A DNA stretch of 64,000 nt, taken from the NCBI RefSeq assembly GCF_019469425.1, contig NZ_CP048272.1:682001-746000 (forward strand). The letters run 5' to 3'. Every line of letters starts with the position of its first letter. Within the stretch, counting starts at the first letter, position 1. Below the pieces are notes generated by a model. It was given only the letters and a program-made list of their open reading frames with translations. It did no database searches and had not been told where the DNA came from. Shown here in pieces: positions 62,956-64,000 of this stretch. A program made the position numbers and the translations under genes. This DNA is from Bifidobacterium asteroides (GTDB taxonomy: Bacteria; Actinomycetota; Actinomycetes; Actinomycetales; Bifidobacteriaceae).

Positions 62956-64000
62956 TCAGCCTTGGGTCACGGCGGACTTCTGCGAATCCCTGATGAAGGG
63001 ATCGCCGTCAACCTGCTGATCGTCGCGCTTGAGCACGAAGATGCCGTAAATCAGGGCGACCAGCACCACCAATGAAATGGTGTAGAAAGTGACCCGATCG
63101 CCGGCGCGATCGTGGAGCATGCCCAGCGGGATGGACAGGACTACCTGGCCGACCTGGGAGGCAATCTGGAAGCCCACCATGTAAAGGGTGGCGGACAGCT
63201 TGGGGTTGAAGTGCAGTGTGAAGTAGCGGAAGGCCGGCAGGCTGAAGAGCGGGACTTCGATGGAGTGGAAGAGCTTGACGATGGAGACCATGACCGGGTC
63301 GTGGAAGAAGCCGCACAGGCCAATTCTGGCGAACATGACCGTAGCGCCCAGCAGCAGGGAGTTGCGGACGCCGATCTTGCGCATGATGACGGGGACGACG
63401 CCCATCATGGCCGATTCCAGGAAGACCTGGAAGGAGTTGAGGATGCCGTAGACCTGGTTGCCCAACTGCGGCGTGGCAAAGAGGTTGGCGTAGTAAGTGG
63501 GAAACATCTGCTGGTCGAAGACTGTGTAGAAGGTGTTGGTGAAGATCATGAAGACGATCAGCAGCCAGAGGGCCGGCATGCCCAGTACGTGGAGCATGTC
63601 TCTCAGTGAAGGCTGGGATTTTTCGCCGTCAGGGGTCGATTCGCGGTGGATCTCTTCGCGCTGCTCGTCAGGGATCCAGAAGGCGTAGACCAGCAGCATG
63701 CACAGGCCGAAGACGGAACCCAGCCAGAAGTTGATCATGGGGTTGATATTGAAGACGAAGCCGGCGATCAGCGCCACGATGGCGTAGCCGAAGGAGCCCC
63801 AGGCACGGGACTGTCCGTATTCGAAGCCGAACTTGCGGGAGTAACGTTCGGTGATGGCTTCGATCAGTGAACAGCCGGACATGAAGCCAGCAGAGAGGAC
63901 AATGGCGCCCAGCATGGCGCCCAGCATCATGTTGCTGCGCATAAGCGGCGCATAGATGAATTGGACGAAGGGCCCGACCAGGGCGGCAATGGCGGCGATG
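62956..64000 (-). CDS. oligosaccharide:H+ symporter (LacY/CscB type), 5' end outside the window
   Basis: The frame runs off the right edge; about 348 C-terminal residues are visible with some ten membrane helices. RKFGFEYGQSRAWGSFGYAI is a strong signature of the OHS family of lactose, sucrose and raffinose permeases. It lies 50 bases upstream of the GH32 gene on the same strand, so a sucrose or fructo-oligosaccharide substrate is most likely. The upstream ATG at 63942 is internal, because the open frame and hydrophobic sequence continue to the edge. Confidence 0.9.
   Translation of the reverse strand, partial: IAAIAALVGPFVQFIYAPLMRSNMMLGAMLGAIVLSAGFMSGCSLIEAITERYSRKFGFEYGQSRAWGSFGYAIVALIAGFVFNINPMINFWLGSVFGLCMLLVYAFWIPDEQREEIHRESTPDGEKSQPSLRDMLHVLGMPALWLLIVFMIFTNTFYTVFDQQMFPTYYANLFATPQLGNQVYGILNSFQVFLESAMMGVVPVIMRKIGVRNSLLLGATVMFARIGLCGFFHDPVMVSIVKLFHSIEVPLFSLPAFRYFTLHFNPKLSATLYMVGFQIASQVGQVVLSIPLGMLHDRAGDRVTFYTISLVVLVALIYGIFVLKRDDQQVDGDPFIRDSQKSAVTQG

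Noticed and set aside
1-64000. CRISPR array, rRNA operon or intact insertion sequence
   Set aside because: No evenly spaced direct repeats of 25-40 bases with unique spacers, no rRNA sequence and no intact transposase were seen. The short CATATG arrays are too small and too irregular for CRISPR.

Overview
The window is high-G+C actinobacterial DNA and reads as a Bifidobacterium chromosome. The core genes fit: DUF3107, DUF3052 and DUF2342 proteins, DXP-pathway dxr and ispG, a GCS2-family glutamate-cysteine ligase, an actinobacterial ileS T-box, many GH-family sugar loci with MFS transporters, and several apparently leaderless genes. The sugar loci would suit a plant- or insect-associated bifidobacterium, but the species is only an inference.

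Bases 1 to about 12,715 are an accessory island that ends against a tRNA-Arg(CCT) gene. It carries XRE-type regulators, an ArdC-like antirestriction remnant, a two-gene cassette whose second product has a ribbon-helix-helix (RHH) tail, a HTH-NUMOD1 fusion, a ParA/RHH partition-like operon and a small operon with a 15-base poly-G tract inside a coding region. Three arrays of CATATG octamers lie beside the par and poly-G operons and between two decayed genes, so a shared RHH-controlled operator or centromere system is possible. Several island genes carry single-base frameshifts, while the core genes are intact. The right part of the island is an imperfect duplication of about 2 kb (7.3-9.4 kb and 10.8-12.7 kb), each copy coding a membrane-anchored surface protein with a C-terminal CGIG tail.

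Bases 12,790 to 22,930 hold an exonuclease/endonuclease/phosphatase-family protein, exonuclease VII (xseB, xseA), a 1758-residue acyl-CoA dehydratase activase fusion, a hexapeptide acetyltransferase and a TetR regulator. Bases 23,100 to 30,500 form a glycan-use locus: a sugar MFS transporter, then GH30, GH42 and GH3 glycosidases, with a palindrome over the transporter promoter that suits the TetR protein.

Bases 30,600 to 48,730 are mostly housekeeping: GCS2 ligase, T-box controlled ileS, aldo/keto reductase, SPFH protein, patatin, murI, dapF, VKOR, PHP phosphoesterase, DUF3107, a phosphotransferase-like protein, a UvrD-type helicase, DUF2342 metalloprotease, a Lon-like secreted protease and DUF3052. 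Bases 48,870 to 58,280 carry a 14-TM drug exporter, tRNA-Val(TAC), a DivIVA-domain protein, dxr, ispG, a membrane-linked alpha/beta hydrolase, recO and an isoprenyl transferase (uppS). The right end has an M20 peptidase with an MFS transporter, then a GH32 fructosidase with an oligosaccharide symporter that runs off the window.
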